52,587 nucleotides of DNA, taken from assembly GCF_020860705.1 (NCBI RefSeq), contig NZ_JAJBTT010000037.1, positions 1 to 52,587 of the forward strand, given 5' to 3'. This document shows, one piece after another, positions 32,731 to 42,518 of the stretch. Made by a program: the position numbers and the translations under genes. The stretch's first letter is position 1, and every line of letters starts with the position of its first letter. This DNA is from Akkermansia sp. GTDB lineage: Bacteria > Verrucomicrobiota > Verrucomicrobiia > Verrucomicrobiales > Akkermansiaceae. The notes beneath the pieces are model-generated. The model was not told the origin of the DNA. It searched no databases and was given only the letters and a program-made list of their open reading frames with translations.

Positions 32731-32914
32731 CGGATTTATAATCCGTGATCAATCAGCGCCGCCACCAAGGAGGTCTATTGATAGGGAACATAAGGATAAT
32801 AGGGGCGATAGGGGAATTTTGCCGGCCCCTGTTATTCCCGCCATCCCTATATGCCCTATTATCCCTAACCAACTTTTCCCCAGATTTTTTCGTTGACTTC
32901 GGATTATAAATCCG
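32731..32914. repeat. Inverted-repeat element B (184 bp) upstream of the autotransporter
   Basis: Exact 15-bp inverted repeats CGGATTTATAATCCG (32731-32745) and CGGATTATAAATCCG (32900-32914) flank an interior homologous to element A in the opposite orientation. Compared with A, the middle of the element has an insertion, but the fold-back CCCTATCGCCCCTATTATCC against GGATAATAGGG is kept. The site cores (TTATA/TATAA) differ from A's. The start codon of the autotransporter lies 17 nt from the left site, so this element occupies its promoter and leader region. Confidence 0.85.
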
Positions 32915-33028
32915 GGGTTTCTTTTTATCAGGAAGATAAGTTCAATAAAATGAACATTTAAACAAGATATTCTCCGGGTGCGGCTGCCATGCGGACAGCG
33001 TCCCGGGAAACTTCCGGGAGCCATTTTA

Positions 33029-33865
33029 TCAGGAAAGGGGCGCCACGGAAATCTTCTGGCACATGGTATGAGACTGCCCCGGGGCAAGATGAAGCGTCCG
33101 GGGAACGGCATTCCCCGATTCCACGCAAAGGAATTTATTCCAGAAATCCGCTCCCAGGTCCGCCATGTCCGCCGCGCCCTGCTGGCCGGGGTTCCAGACA
33201 ATGACGGAAGAGGCATGTTCCCGTTCCACGGTGATGGAACGGTTCAGGACCGGATCTTCCAGAACGATTTTTCCCGTGTGGTCCGGGCAATCGTACACGC
33301 GGTCCAGGTACCCCAGGGGGGCCAGCGGCCGTTCTCCGTGCTTCATGGGGTGGGACGCTTCTTCACGGAACGGAACGTTTTCCAGTCCGTGAACGCGGCA
33401 TTTGGTCAGGTTGCCGATGGAAAAGTAGTTATGGAAGGCTTCCGTGAGCCTGCAAGGCTGCACACGCGCGGTCGTTTCCAGCTTCATGACCAGCGTGCGG
33501 CCCAGCGTCAGGCGCAGGATGGCTGCGGGATAGGCCTCGTTTTCCGGATAAAAGGACAGGGAAAGCAGGACGTTTCCGTGCTTGTCCGTTTCCTGATGGT
33601 GAATGCGCCAGTCCGAGATGCGGGCGACGCCGTGGGATGGCGCGTTTTTCTTGGGCCCGAACCAGGGCCAGCAGACGGGAATGCCTCCGCGGATGGCTTT
33701 GCCGGGGGCAAAGACCGCATTGGGGGAAAGGAAGAGGCATTCTTCGTGTCCTTCCGGCTTCCAGGACGTCAGGTTCGCTCCCTGCAGGCACAGGGAGGCC
33801 GTGCAGAGCGGTGTTTCCACGTCCAGGAAAGTGATTCCCCGGTCTGTTGCGCGCTCGTTGATCAT
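33029..33865 (-). CDS. D-hexose-6-phosphate mutarotase family (YeaD-like)
   Basis: This enzyme interconverts anomers of glucose-6-phosphate and related hexose phosphates. The 278-residue product has the galactose-mutarotase fold signatures in order: GANLTSWKPEGHEECLFLS, IRGGIPVCWPWFGPKK, SHGVARISDW and VYDCPDHTGKIVLEDP. Catalytic His and Glu positions expected from the family lie in SHGVAR and in WNP-proximal segments; the exact Glu was not fixed. Its start overlaps the pdxH stop by four bases (ATGA), making it the last gene of the asd-ispA-nadC-pdxH operon. No clear terminator follows; element B lies about 115 nt further on. Confidence 0.9.
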   Translation of the reverse strand: MINERATDRGITFLDVETPLCTASLCLQGANLTSWKPEGHEECLFLSPNAVFAPGKAIRGGIPVCWPWFGPKKNAPSHGVARISDWRIHHQETDKHGNVLLSLSFYPENEAYPAAILRLTLGRTLVMKLETTARVQPCRLTEAFHNYFSIGNLTKCRVHGLENVPFREEASHPMKHGERPLAPLGYLDRVYDCPDHTGKIVLEDPVLNRSITVEREHASSVIVWNPGQQGAADMADLGADFWNKFLCVESGNAVPRTLHLAPGQSHTMCQKISVAPLS

Positions 33866-34500
33866 GGCTGGAGGCGTTCGATCGTCCAGGAACCGTTTTC
33901 CTGAAGTTTGTACATGAAACGGTCATGAACGCGGCCGGGACCGCCCTGCCAGAATTCGAACGTGTCCGGAATAATCCGGTAGCCGCCCCAGAAGGAGGGC
34001 AGGGGGATTTCTCCCTTGGAGAATTTGTTTTTCAACTCCATCAGCTTCATTTCCAGCAGTTTTCTTCCGGAAATGACGGAACTCTGTTGGGATACCCACG
34101 CGCCCAGCTGGGATTCCTTGGGCCGGGTGAGGAAGTATTTCAGGGATTCCGAGCGGGAGACCTTGACAGCCTTTCCGTAAATGATGACCTGGCGTTCCAG
34201 CATCACCCAGGGCAGCATCATGCAGACCTGCGGGTTTTCTTCAATGTCGTGGGCCTTGTGGCTGCCGTAGTTGGTGAAGAAGACGAAACCCGTTTGGTCA
34301 AAGTACTTGAGCAGCACCGTACGCAGGGAAGGCCTTCCCTGCGCGTTCACCGTAGCCAGGGAAAAGGCGTTGGGTTCCGGAATGTCCGCTTTCAGGGCCT
34401 GTTCAAACCAGGTTTGAAATTGTTCAAAGGGGTTCTCCGCCAGGTCTTTTCTGTGCAGCTGGCCTTTGAGGTATTCTTCTCTGAAATTGGACAGGTCCAT
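33862..34500 (-). CDS. pdxH: Pyridoxine/pyridoxamine 5'-phosphate oxidase
   Basis: PdxH uses FMN and oxygen to make pyridoxal 5'-phosphate. The 212-residue product is full length with canonical motifs: PSLRTVLLKYFDQTGFVFFT, NYGSHKAHDIEENPQVCMML, RPKESQLGAWVSQQSS and the C-terminal QGGPGRVHDRFMY and WTIERLQP. The start is ATG 34500 (MDLSNFREEYLKG), 20 nt after nadC; longer in-frame extensions overlap nadC and are not coding. It overlaps the mutarotase gene at its 3' end. Confidence 0.97.
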   Translation of the reverse strand: MDLSNFREEYLKGQLHRKDLAENPFEQFQTWFEQALKADIPEPNAFSLATVNAQGRPSLRTVLLKYFDQTGFVFFTNYGSHKAHDIEENPQVCMMLPWVMLERQVIIYGKAVKVSRSESLKYFLTRPKESQLGAWVSQQSSVISGRKLLEMKLMELKNKFSKGEIPLPSFWGGYRIIPDTFEFWQGGPGRVHDRFMYKLQENGSWTIERLQP

Positions 34501-34520
34501 GATGGGTTGAAGTGTAGCTG

Positions 34521-35384
34521 TTATTCCATGCTGAAATCCAGCCCCAGGTCCAGGGAGGGGGCGGAGTGGGTGACGTAGCCTACGGAGACGAAGTCCACGC
34601 CGGATTCCGCAATGGCGGCCACCGTGTCCAGATTGACTCCTCCGCTTGCTTCCAGCAGGGGCGTGGCACGGTCGCCGCGCAGGGCGACGGCCTGCTTCAG
34701 CATGGCCGGCGCCATGTTGTCCAGAAGGATGTGGTCCACCCCTTCCAGCTTGAGGAAGGCTTCCACCTGTTCCAGGGTATCCGCTTCCAGCTGGATTTCC
34801 ACGCCGGGCTTTTCCGCGCGCAGCTTGTTGATGCACTGCTGGAGGTGTTCCGTGTTGCCGTCCGTCATCAGGTGGTTGTCCTTCACCATGGCGCGGTCGT
34901 AAAGTCCCATGCGGTGGTTGGTGCCCCCGCCGTGGGCCACGGCCGCTTTTTCCAACAGGCGGTAGCCGGGAGTGGTTTTGCGGGTGTCCAGGATGCGGGC
35001 GCTGGTGTGGGAAACGGCTTTCACGTATTTCCTGGTAAGCGTCGCTACGCCGGAAAGACGCTGGATGAAGTTGAGCGCGGTGCGTTCCGCCCCCAGGATG
35101 GAGCGGGCGGAGCCTTCAATGAGCATGACCACGGCGCCGGGCGCCACGGCTTCCCCGTCATGCAGGTAAACTTCCACTTTCAGGGAAGGGTCTACCTTGC
35201 GGAAGACTTCCGCCGCCACATTGACTCCGGAAAGAACGCCCTTTTTCCGGGGCGTAAGAATGGCCCTGGCGGCCAGGTGCTCCGGGACGAAATACGTGGA
35301 GGTCACGTCGCCGGGACCGAAGTCTTCGGCCAGCGCCAGGTTAATCAGGGTTTCCACGTTGTCGGATACGGTTTCTGCGGGCAT
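34521..35384 (-). CDS. nadC: Nicotinate-nucleotide pyrophosphorylase (quinolinate phosphoribosyltransferase)
   Basis: NadC converts quinolinate and PRPP to nicotinate mononucleotide in de novo NAD synthesis. The 287-residue chain carries EDFGPGDVTS, ERTALNFIQRLSGVATLT, RILDTRKTTPGYRLLEK, HGGGTNHRMGLYDRAMVKDN and LEASGGVNLDTV, all active-site signatures. The start is ATG 35384 (MPAETVSDNVETL); an upstream extension overlaps ispA. It sits 14 nt after ispA and 20 nt before pdxH in a five-gene operon. nadA and nadB are not in this window. Confidence 0.97.
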   Translation of the reverse strand: MPAETVSDNVETLINLALAEDFGPGDVTSTYFVPEHLAARAILTPRKKGVLSGVNVAAEVFRKVDPSLKVEVYLHDGEAVAPGAVVMLIEGSARSILGAERTALNFIQRLSGVATLTRKYVKAVSHTSARILDTRKTTPGYRLLEKAAVAHGGGTNHRMGLYDRAMVKDNHLMTDGNTEHLQQCINKLRAEKPGVEIQLEADTLEQVEAFLKLEGVDHILLDNMAPAMLKQAVALRGDRATPLLEASGGVNLDTVAAIAESGVDFVSVGYVTHSAPSLDLGLDFSME

Positions 35385-35398
35385 GAACGGAATATGGC

Positions 35399-36325
<927 letters not shown>

Positions 36326-37336
36326 TCAGCGGTTGACCAGCAGTTCCGCAATTTGCACGGCGTTCAGGGCGGCCCCCTTCCGGACCTGGTCGCCTACGAC
36401 CCAGAGGGTCAGCGCATTGTCGATAGCCAGATCTCTACGCATGCGCCCCACGTAGCAGGTATCCCCGTTGGTGCTGTCCAGCGGAGTGGGCCATACGCCT
36501 TCCGAGGGGTTATCCATCAGGGCCACGCCGGGCTTCCCGTCGTAGGCCTTGCGGGCCGTTTCCACGTCCACGGGCTGTTCAAACTGGGCGGTCACGGAAA
36601 TGGAGTGGGAACGGTACACGGGCACGCGCACGCAGGTGCACGTCACCTTGAGACCGGGCAGGGAAAGAATTTTGCGGCCTTCATGGAGCATTTTAAGCTC
36701 TTCCTTCGTATAACCGCTTTCCGTAAAGGAGTCGATCTGGGGAAGAAGGTTGAAGGCGATCTGGTGCGGATAAACGTTTTTCACCACGGGATGGCCGTCC
36801 ACCACGGCACGCACCTGGGATTCCAGTTCCGCAATGCCGTGCTGGCCGCTGCCGGAGACTGCCTGGTAGCTGGAAGCGATGACGGTTTTCAGCCCGAAGC
36901 GCTGGTGCAGGGGGAACAGGGCCATCAGCGTAATGATGGTGGTGCAGTTCGGGTTGGCAATGATGTTGCGGGGATGGTTGAAAGCCGCTTCCGGGTTGAT
37001 TTCCGGCACCACCAGAGGGACGTCCGGGTCCTGGCGGAACGCGGAGGAATTGTCAATGACCACGCATCCTGCCGCTGCCGCAATAGGGGCGAATTTCAGG
37101 GAAATGCCGCCGCCTGCGCTGAACAGGGCAATGTCCACGCCTTCAAAGGATTTTTCCGTCAATTCTTCCACAGTCAGCATTTTCCCCCGGAAAGAGACCT
37201 GTTTCCCGGCGGACCGGGCGGAGGCCAGCAGCTTCAGTGAGCCGACGGGGAATTGGCGGGTTTCCAGGCAGGACAGGATCTCGACGCCCACCGCTCCGGT
37301 GGCGCCGACGATGGCAACATTGGGTGCTTGGTTCAT
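36326..37336 (-). CDS. asd: Aspartate-semialdehyde dehydrogenase
   Basis: Asd reduces aspartyl phosphate to the semialdehyde, the branch point to lysine/diaminopimelate, threonine and methionine. The 336-residue product shows the NADP loop GATGAVGVEIL, the catalytic Cys in NPNCTTIITLMAL, QAVSGSGQHGIAEL and CVRVPVYRSHSISV with the active-site Arg and His. It is the first gene of the operon asd-ispA-nadC-pdxH-mutarotase, with 155 nt of free DNA upstream. The product feeds peptidoglycan diaminopimelate. Confidence 0.97.
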   Translation of the reverse strand: MNQAPNVAIVGATGAVGVEILSCLETRQFPVGSLKLLASARSAGKQVSFRGKMLTVEELTEKSFEGVDIALFSAGGGISLKFAPIAAAAGCVVIDNSSAFRQDPDVPLVVPEINPEAAFNHPRNIIANPNCTTIITLMALFPLHQRFGLKTVIASSYQAVSGSGQHGIAELESQVRAVVDGHPVVKNVYPHQIAFNLLPQIDSFTESGYTKEELKMLHEGRKILSLPGLKVTCTCVRVPVYRSHSISVTAQFEQPVDVETARKAYDGKPGVALMDNPSEGVWPTPLDSTNGDTCYVGRMRRDLAIDNALTLWVVGDQVRKGAALNAVQIAELLVNR

Positions 37337-37491
37337 GATTGTGTCAGAAAATGGCGGAAGTCAGTCCGCATGGGTATGATGATAAAGGTTTTTTCCCAGA
37401 AAAGCAATACGGGATCGGCAAATGGTGAACAGTGCAGGTCAATACAATGGTAAAAGCAGTATTAACTTTTCACTGTTAACTGTTAATTTGT

Positions 37492-38181
37492 TCATTTAAC
37501 CCACTTGCCCACGCCTTCCGGCAGCCTGCCGTCGGAGACGGGGCCGTAACGGGTGGATTCCGTGTTGCCCCAGAGGGGAACGCCCACGATGCGCTTCCAC
37601 CAGCCGGACATGCTGGCTCCCGTGTAGCAGCCGAAGCTACGGCAGTCGGACTGCGGCGTGAAAATGTCGCGGCGTATCCGGTTCAGGTCCGTTTCATGAA
37701 TCCACTCCGTGGAGACGGCCATGATGTTGTTGCCGTAGTCCAGCATCCACGCAAAGCAGTTGGAGTGGCCGAAGTAGTAGAAGGATTCCACCTTGTCCCC
37801 CCGGAACCGGGGTGACGAATTCAAGGCCTGGATGGCCTGGTCAGCGGTGTTGACCCAGACGAGCTTGATTTTGTACTTGGAAGCCAGATCGGCAATCCAG
37901 CGGGTATAGGGCTTGCCGTCCTCCTTTCCTCGTGCCGCATAGCCCGGGCGGTAGACGATCCAGGTGATTCTGGCGGAGGGGTCCTTTTGCTGGATTTGGG
38001 CGATGCGGATGGTGGAGGCCCTGACAAAGTTGGCCCACCAGTTGTCATGCCTGTCAGGCTGTATTCTCAACCCTTCCCATTGTCTGAGGGCGGGACCGCC
38101 GCACATGACGACGTGGACGGCCCGGGACAGTCCCGTGCCGCCCAGGAGCAGGGCCAGAGCGAGAAAAAGGCGTGAAAACAT
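37492..38181 (-). CDS. Secreted hypothetical protein with possible His/Cys dyad
   Basis: Family not recognised. The 229-residue product starts with a signal peptide (MFSRLFLALALLLGGTGLSRA). The mature chain contains FYYFGHSNCFAWMLDYGN and, about 45 residues later, SFGCYTGASMSGWWK. A His in a GHS turn followed by a Cys after a hydrophobic strand is the arrangement of clan CD (caspase-like) peptidases and also occurs in other folds. The first half resembles an alpha/beta domain (ITWIVYRPGY, IKLVWVNTADQA). It is upstream of asd on the same strand but separated by 155 nt, so probably independent. Confidence 0.75.
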   Translation of the reverse strand: MFSRLFLALALLLGGTGLSRAVHVVMCGGPALRQWEGLRIQPDRHDNWWANFVRASTIRIAQIQQKDPSARITWIVYRPGYAARGKEDGKPYTRWIADLASKYKIKLVWVNTADQAIQALNSSPRFRGDKVESFYYFGHSNCFAWMLDYGNNIMAVSTEWIHETDLNRIRRDIFTPQSDCRSFGCYTGASMSGWWKRIVGVPLWGNTESTRYGPVSDGRLPEGVGKWVK

Positions 38182-38282
38182 GCCCGCACCCTACCTTTGC
38201 TCCCCGTATCTGTCAATCCGCCGGAGTGTTTTTTACGGGAACAGACACATATGGAATCCCATGGGATGATTTCCGTTTCCCT

Positions 38283-39662
38283 TTAGCAGTTCACGACGTT
38301 CACGGCCAGTCCTCCCTGGGCGGTCTCCTTGTACTTGGACTGCATGTCCCTTCCTGTATCCAGCATGGTGCGGATGACCTTGTCCAGAGGGACGAAGTGG
38401 GCGCCCGTGCCGCCCATGGCGATGCGGGCGGCGTTGATGGCCTTGATGGCGGCAATGGCGTTGCGTTCAATGCAGGGAATCTGGACGAGGCCCGCGATCG
38501 GGTCGCAGGTGAGGCCCAGATTGTGTTCCATGCCTATTTCCGCGGCGTTTTCCACCTGGTGGGGCGTTCCTCCCAGGTACTCCGCCAGCGCGGCCGCCGC
38601 CATGGAGCAGGCCACGCCCACTTCCCCCTGGCAGCCTACGTCCGCGCCGGAAATGGAGGCGTTTTTCTTGTACAGGATGGCAATGCCGCCTGCGGTGAGC
38701 AGGAAACGGTGCACGGCGTCCTGATACGGTGAAACGCAGAATTTGGTGGCGTAATTGAGAACGGCCGGTACAATCCCCGCCGCTCCGTTGGTGGGCGCGG
38801 TGACGATGCGTCCGCCTGCGGCGTTCTCCTCACTCACGGCAATGGCGTACAGGTTGATCCAGTCCATGATGGAAAGGGGGTCTTTCAGGGCCGACTCTCC
38901 ATGCACCAGAAGGGATTTGCGCAAGGTCTTGGCGCGGCGGGGAACTTGCAGAACGCCCGGCAGGTTGCCCCGCGCACTCATGCCATTGGAGATGGACTGT
39001 TTCATGGTGCTCCAGATCAGGTCCAGCTTTTCACGGACTTCCCGTTCCGGGAGCAGGGCGCATTCATTAGCCATGACAATGGAGGAAAGGGGGCATGCCC
39101 GTTCATCCGCCATGCGCAGCAGCTCTTCTGCGGATTCATAGGGGAGGGGGAAGGGTTCGCGTTCCGGCTTCTCCGGATGCAGAAGTTCCTGCTCGGAAGC
39201 GACGAAGCCGCCTCCGGTGGAATAAAACACGGCGTCTTCCACTGGTTCCCCGTCCTGATTGACGGCCGTGAACAGCATTCCGTTCGGGTGCAGGCGCAGG
39301 GGCTGGTAATGGGAAAGATCCAGGTCGCGTGTGGGAGAGAAGCGGACGGTTTTTCCATCCGTGACAGACAAGATTTCCTGCTGGTGCAGGAGTCCTATTT
39401 TTCCGGGAATGCTGCGCGGCTCCACCGTGTGGGGTTCTTCCCCCAGCAGGCCCAGCATAATGGCCGTATCCGTGCCGTGCCCGTGGCCGGTGGCCGCCAG
39501 GGAACCGTAGCATTCACAGCGGATTCCCGTGATTTCCGCCAGTCGCGGGGAGTGGCGTATCTGCTCCAGGAAGCGGTGCGCCGCCCGCATGGGTCCCACG
39601 GTATGGGAGGATGAAGGGCCTATCCCGATGCTGAAAAGCTCAAAGATGCTGTAGTGATGCAT
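38283..39662 (-). CDS. sdaA: L-serine ammonia-lyase, iron-sulfur dependent, single chain
   Basis: This enzyme deaminates L-serine to pyruvate and ammonia using a 4Fe-4S cluster. The 459-residue chain is the fused type: the beta domain at the N-terminus ([33 protein letters not shown]) and the alpha domain at the C-terminus with cluster-binding cysteines in [19 protein letters not shown] and [14 protein letters not shown]. The [20 protein letters not shown] segment is typical. It stands alone on the minus strand with trxB 68 nt upstream. Confidence 0.96.
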   Translation of the reverse strand: MHHYSIFELFSIGIGPSSSHTVGPMRAAHRFLEQIRHSPRLAEITGIRCECYGSLAATGHGHGTDTAIMLGLLGEEPHTVEPRSIPGKIGLLHQQEILSVTDGKTVRFSPTRDLDLSHYQPLRLHPNGMLFTAVNQDGEPVEDAVFYSTGGGFVASEQELLHPEKPEREPFPLPYESAEELLRMADERACPLSSIVMANECALLPEREVREKLDLIWSTMKQSISNGMSARGNLPGVLQVPRRAKTLRKSLLVHGESALKDPLSIMDWINLYAIAVSEENAAGGRIVTAPTNGAAGIVPAVLNYATKFCVSPYQDAVHRFLLTAGGIAILYKKNASISGADVGCQGEVGVACSMAAAALAEYLGGTPHQVENAAEIGMEHNLGLTCDPIAGLVQIPCIERNAIAAIKAINAARIAMGGTGAHFVPLDKVIRTMLDTGRDMQSKYKETAQGGLAVNVVNC

Positions 39663-39730
39663 GTCCGTTTTCCTGTGGCGGGGAAGGACCGGAATGATAG
39701 AGAAATTCCGGCCCTCTCCGGAAGATGGGC

Positions 39731-40660
39731 TTACAGCCCCAGCAGGTAGCGTTCCGCTTCAATGGCCGCGCCGCAGCCCATGCCGGCGGAGGAAATGGCC
39801 TGGCGGTAATGGGGGTCCGCCACGTCTCCGGCGGCGAACAGGCCCGGCGTCTTGGTCGCCATGAGCCCGGGTTCCCGGATAATGTAGCCTGCCTCGTCCC
39901 GGTCCACCAGGTCTCCCAGGAAAGAGGTGTTCGGCGTGTGGCCGATCGCCATGAAGACGCACTTGACGGGCAGTTCCGTTTCATCCCCTTCCACCACGTC
40001 TTTCAGCATGACGGCTTCCAGTTCTCCCCGGTCGTCCGTCTTGTAACTTGCGATGGTGGAATTCCACATCGGAAAAATCTTTTCATTGGACAGCGTGCGT
40101 TCCGCCATGATTTTGGAGGCGCGGAGCGTGTCGCGGCGGTGGATCAGGTAAACCCTGGAAGCAAAACGCGTCAGGAACATGGCTTCTTCACAGGCGCTGT
40201 CTCCGCCGCCCACCACGCACACGGGCACGTCCCGGTAAAAAGCTCCGTCACAGGTGGCGCAGGCGGTAAGGCCGTGGCCGATGAGGCCTTCCTCTCCCGG
40301 AATGCCCAGGTAGCGGGCGGATGCGCCCGTAGCCACGATGATGCTGCGGGCTTCGTAATTCTGTCCGCTGGTCTTCACGGTGAACAGGCCGGAGGCTTCA
40401 TCCCTGACGACGCTCTTGACGTCCTCATACGCGAACCGGGTGCCGAATTTTTCCGCCTGCTGCTGCATCAGGAACATCAGGTCCGGCCCCATCACGCCGT
40501 CCGGAAAGCCGGGGAAGTTTTCCACTTCCGTCGTGGTGGTCAGCTGGCCGCCGATCTGGGAGCCTGTAATGAGAAGCGGAGAAAGATTGGCCCGGGCGGT
40601 GTAAATGGCCGCCGTGTAGCCTGCGCACCCTGCACCGATGATAATGACTTGTTCGCTCAT
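39731..40660 (-). CDS. trxB: Thioredoxin-disulfide reductase
   Basis: TrxB transfers electrons from NADPH via FAD to thioredoxin. The 309-residue product is the low-molecular-weight type: the FAD loop GAGCAGYTAAIYTARAN, the redox-active CATCDGAFY, the NADPH loop VVGGGDSACEEAMFLTR and the C-terminal FAD motif GLFAAGDVADPHYRQAI. All essential residues are present. It reads away from the SGNH-like gene upstream on the same strand. No thioredoxin gene is in the window. Confidence 0.97.
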   Translation of the reverse strand: MSEQVIIIGAGCAGYTAAIYTARANLSPLLITGSQIGGQLTTTTEVENFPGFPDGVMGPDLMFLMQQQAEKFGTRFAYEDVKSVVRDEASGLFTVKTSGQNYEARSIIVATGASARYLGIPGEEGLIGHGLTACATCDGAFYRDVPVCVVGGGDSACEEAMFLTRFASRVYLIHRRDTLRASKIMAERTLSNEKIFPMWNSTIASYKTDDRGELEAVMLKDVVEGDETELPVKCVFMAIGHTPNTSFLGDLVDRDEAGYIIREPGLMATKTPGLFAAGDVADPHYRQAISSAGMGCGAAIEAERYLLGL

Positions 40661-40745
40661 GATATATATAAGTGATCGCCGCCATGATAAAGAGGCGGCA
40701 GCTGTTTTGCGAGTAGATTCTGCGCTATGCGGCGGAGTACGCCGA

Positions 40746-41579
40746 CTATGGCTTGGCGGTTCCGGGACGAGGGCCCTCAGGCGCGGCGAAGAGCTGGCGG
40801 CACGTATCCCGGGCGATGGTTTGCAGCATCCTGGCCCTGCCTGTGGGAATGCTGCACAGGCGCACTCCTTTCAGAGACAGTTTTCCCGGCAGCCCCAGGG
40901 GCGATTTCCCGAACAGGGTGCAGTACATCACACAGGCCGTCAGGTAGCTGCCTTCTTCCGTGGGGTGCTGTCCGTCCGCCTGGTACAGGGCAATCCCAGG
41001 ATAGCGTTTGAGGCAGTTTTCCCAGGCTATGCCTACGGGGGCCACGGCTGCCTGTTCACGGCGCGCAAGTTCCAGGTATGTGTGCAGAAGAGCTTTTTGC
41101 TCCTGCGGGTCCGGAACACCGGAGGCGCCTTTTCTTCCCCACGTCAGCATCAGGACGGGCGTTCCCTGGGTACTCCGCACCTGGGAGCACCATTTGCCGC
41201 CGAATTCCATCGTCCGTTCCGGGGCCACGATGGGAGTGGCGCTTTGATCCTGGAGAACGACCATGTTCCAGGCCGTCCCTTCCAGTTTCTTGCGGGCTGC
41301 ATCATCATTCCAGTGGGATTGGAGGGACGCTGCCGGAGCCGCGTGCATGTGGACGTCCGGCCGCAGCCCTTTGGTGTCCGCCATCGCCTTGACCATAGCG
41401 GGCATGCGGTTGAAAAACGTGTAACTGTTTCCCAGGAAAAGAATGTGGTCTCCGGGGCGTGCGGGTGCGCAGCGCGGCCAGGAATTCTCCCGGTCCAGGC
41501 CAGTTTCCGCCTGGATGCAGCTGGAAGAGGCAGCCCAGGTGAACAACAGCAGCAGGAAAGTCTTTATGGGCAGCATCAT
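40746..41579 (-). CDS. Exported SGNH/GDSL-like hydrolase (DUF4886-like)
   Basis: A 277-residue product with a signal peptide (start MMLPIKTFLLLLFTWAASSS, then an A-x-A-type site) and an SGNH-like domain. Block I reads ILFLGNSYTFFNRMP, with the nucleophile Ser inside GNSYT. A QDQSATP segment is in the middle, and the C-terminal catalytic pair is in DGQHPTEEGSYLTA, with Asp and His separated by two residues. This pattern matches the DUF4886-type SGNH hydrolases seen in Bacteroidota and Verrucomicrobiota, often linked to glycan or ester processing. Substrate unknown; location likely periplasm or outer surface. Confidence 0.82.
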   Translation of the reverse strand: MMLPIKTFLLLLFTWAASSSCIQAETGLDRENSWPRCAPARPGDHILFLGNSYTFFNRMPAMVKAMADTKGLRPDVHMHAAPAASLQSHWNDDAARKKLEGTAWNMVVLQDQSATPIVAPERTMEFGGKWCSQVRSTQGTPVLMLTWGRKGASGVPDPQEQKALLHTYLELARREQAAVAPVGIAWENCLKRYPGIALYQADGQHPTEEGSYLTACVMYCTLFGKSPLGLPGKLSLKGVRLCSIPTGRARMLQTIARDTCRQLFAAPEGPRPGTAKP

Positions 41580-41667
41580 GAAATTAGTTTAATTCCTGTG
41601 TTTCCGGAATGGAACTTTAAATGGATTTCATGAAGAGCTTCCCCTCTTTTTAATGGAGATGAAGCGT

Positions 41668-42498
41668 TCAATCCCGCCGTTTCGGCAACCCTTTGTACAG
41701 GTACTGGGCTTCAGGAACCCTGCCGACGGTCCTGTCAAGCAGGGCAGGGATTTCTTTGTCGCTATAGCCGGCCATACGGAGGTATTTTTTGACTTCCACT
41801 GCCTTGGACGGGAAGCACTGCATCAATTCGCGGACGAATATCCTTTCCCTTCTGGGTATGATATTTTTAAGTTTATTGTTTCTTGCCTCATTGGTTGCGA
41901 GCCTGTTGGCGAATTCGCCGGCTGCTTCCCGGTCGCCGGTGAGCTGGGGGGCATGGTCCAGAAGCATTTCCGAACAGATCCAGGTGGCCTCAAAGGCGTG
42001 ATCGAAACTGCTCCGGAATTGCTGGAGAACCAGGGCTCTCGCTGTGAGATAGAATCGTAGGGCTTCCTCTTTTCCTGGAAGGTTGGAGCGTTTGTCTGTC
42101 AGGGCGGTGAAGGGGACGCTTGAGGACATGAAGTCTTTGACTTCATAATCTAAGTCAGTGTAATTCATCAGCCACACGACGTTGCTGTGCCGGTTGACGT
42201 CGATGAATGGAGCGGTGGCGATCAGATAGCACAGGAAAAGTCCGTCGGTGAGTTCCTGGGGTGTGACTTCCTTTTTGCTGTAACGGTCTGCTTGCGTCAA
42301 CATTTTGTCGGCTTCTTGGTAGAAGGAAATGATGCTGTCTTCATCGAGAAGTTTTTTAAGTTGAAGCAGTTTCGTGTTCTGCTTGTTAAGATTTTTGATG
42401 GCTGAGGGGATGGGGAGACGAATGTCGGAGAAAGCAGGAGAATGGAAGAGAAGGAGGGCCGTCCAACTCAGAAGAATAGGTACATAAAGAGATTTCAT
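41668..42498 (-). CDS. Exported hypothetical protein, helical
   Basis: Family not recognised. The 276-residue product begins with a signal peptide (YVPILLSWTALLLFHSPAFS) and is then mainly helical and polar, with no membrane segments. The C-terminal part is basic (IIPRRERIFVRELMQ, YLRMAGYSDKEIPALLDRTV). It follows the next upstream gene on the same strand by about 20 nt, so the two may form an operon. Codon use looks slightly less GC-rich than the neighbouring core genes. Without a family match no function is offered. Confidence 0.7.
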   Translation of the reverse strand: MKSLYVPILLSWTALLLFHSPAFSDIRLPIPSAIKNLNKQNTKLLQLKKLLDEDSIISFYQEADKMLTQADRYSKKEVTPQELTDGLFLCYLIATAPFIDVNRHSNVVWLMNYTDLDYEVKDFMSSSVPFTALTDKRSNLPGKEEALRFYLTARALVLQQFRSSFDHAFEATWICSEMLLDHAPQLTGDREAAGEFANRLATNEARNNKLKNIIPRRERIFVRELMQCFPSKAVEVKKYLRMAGYSDKEIPALLDRTVGRVPEAQYLYKGLPKRRD

Positions 42499-42518
42499 GG
42501 AATGATATTGGAAAGAAT

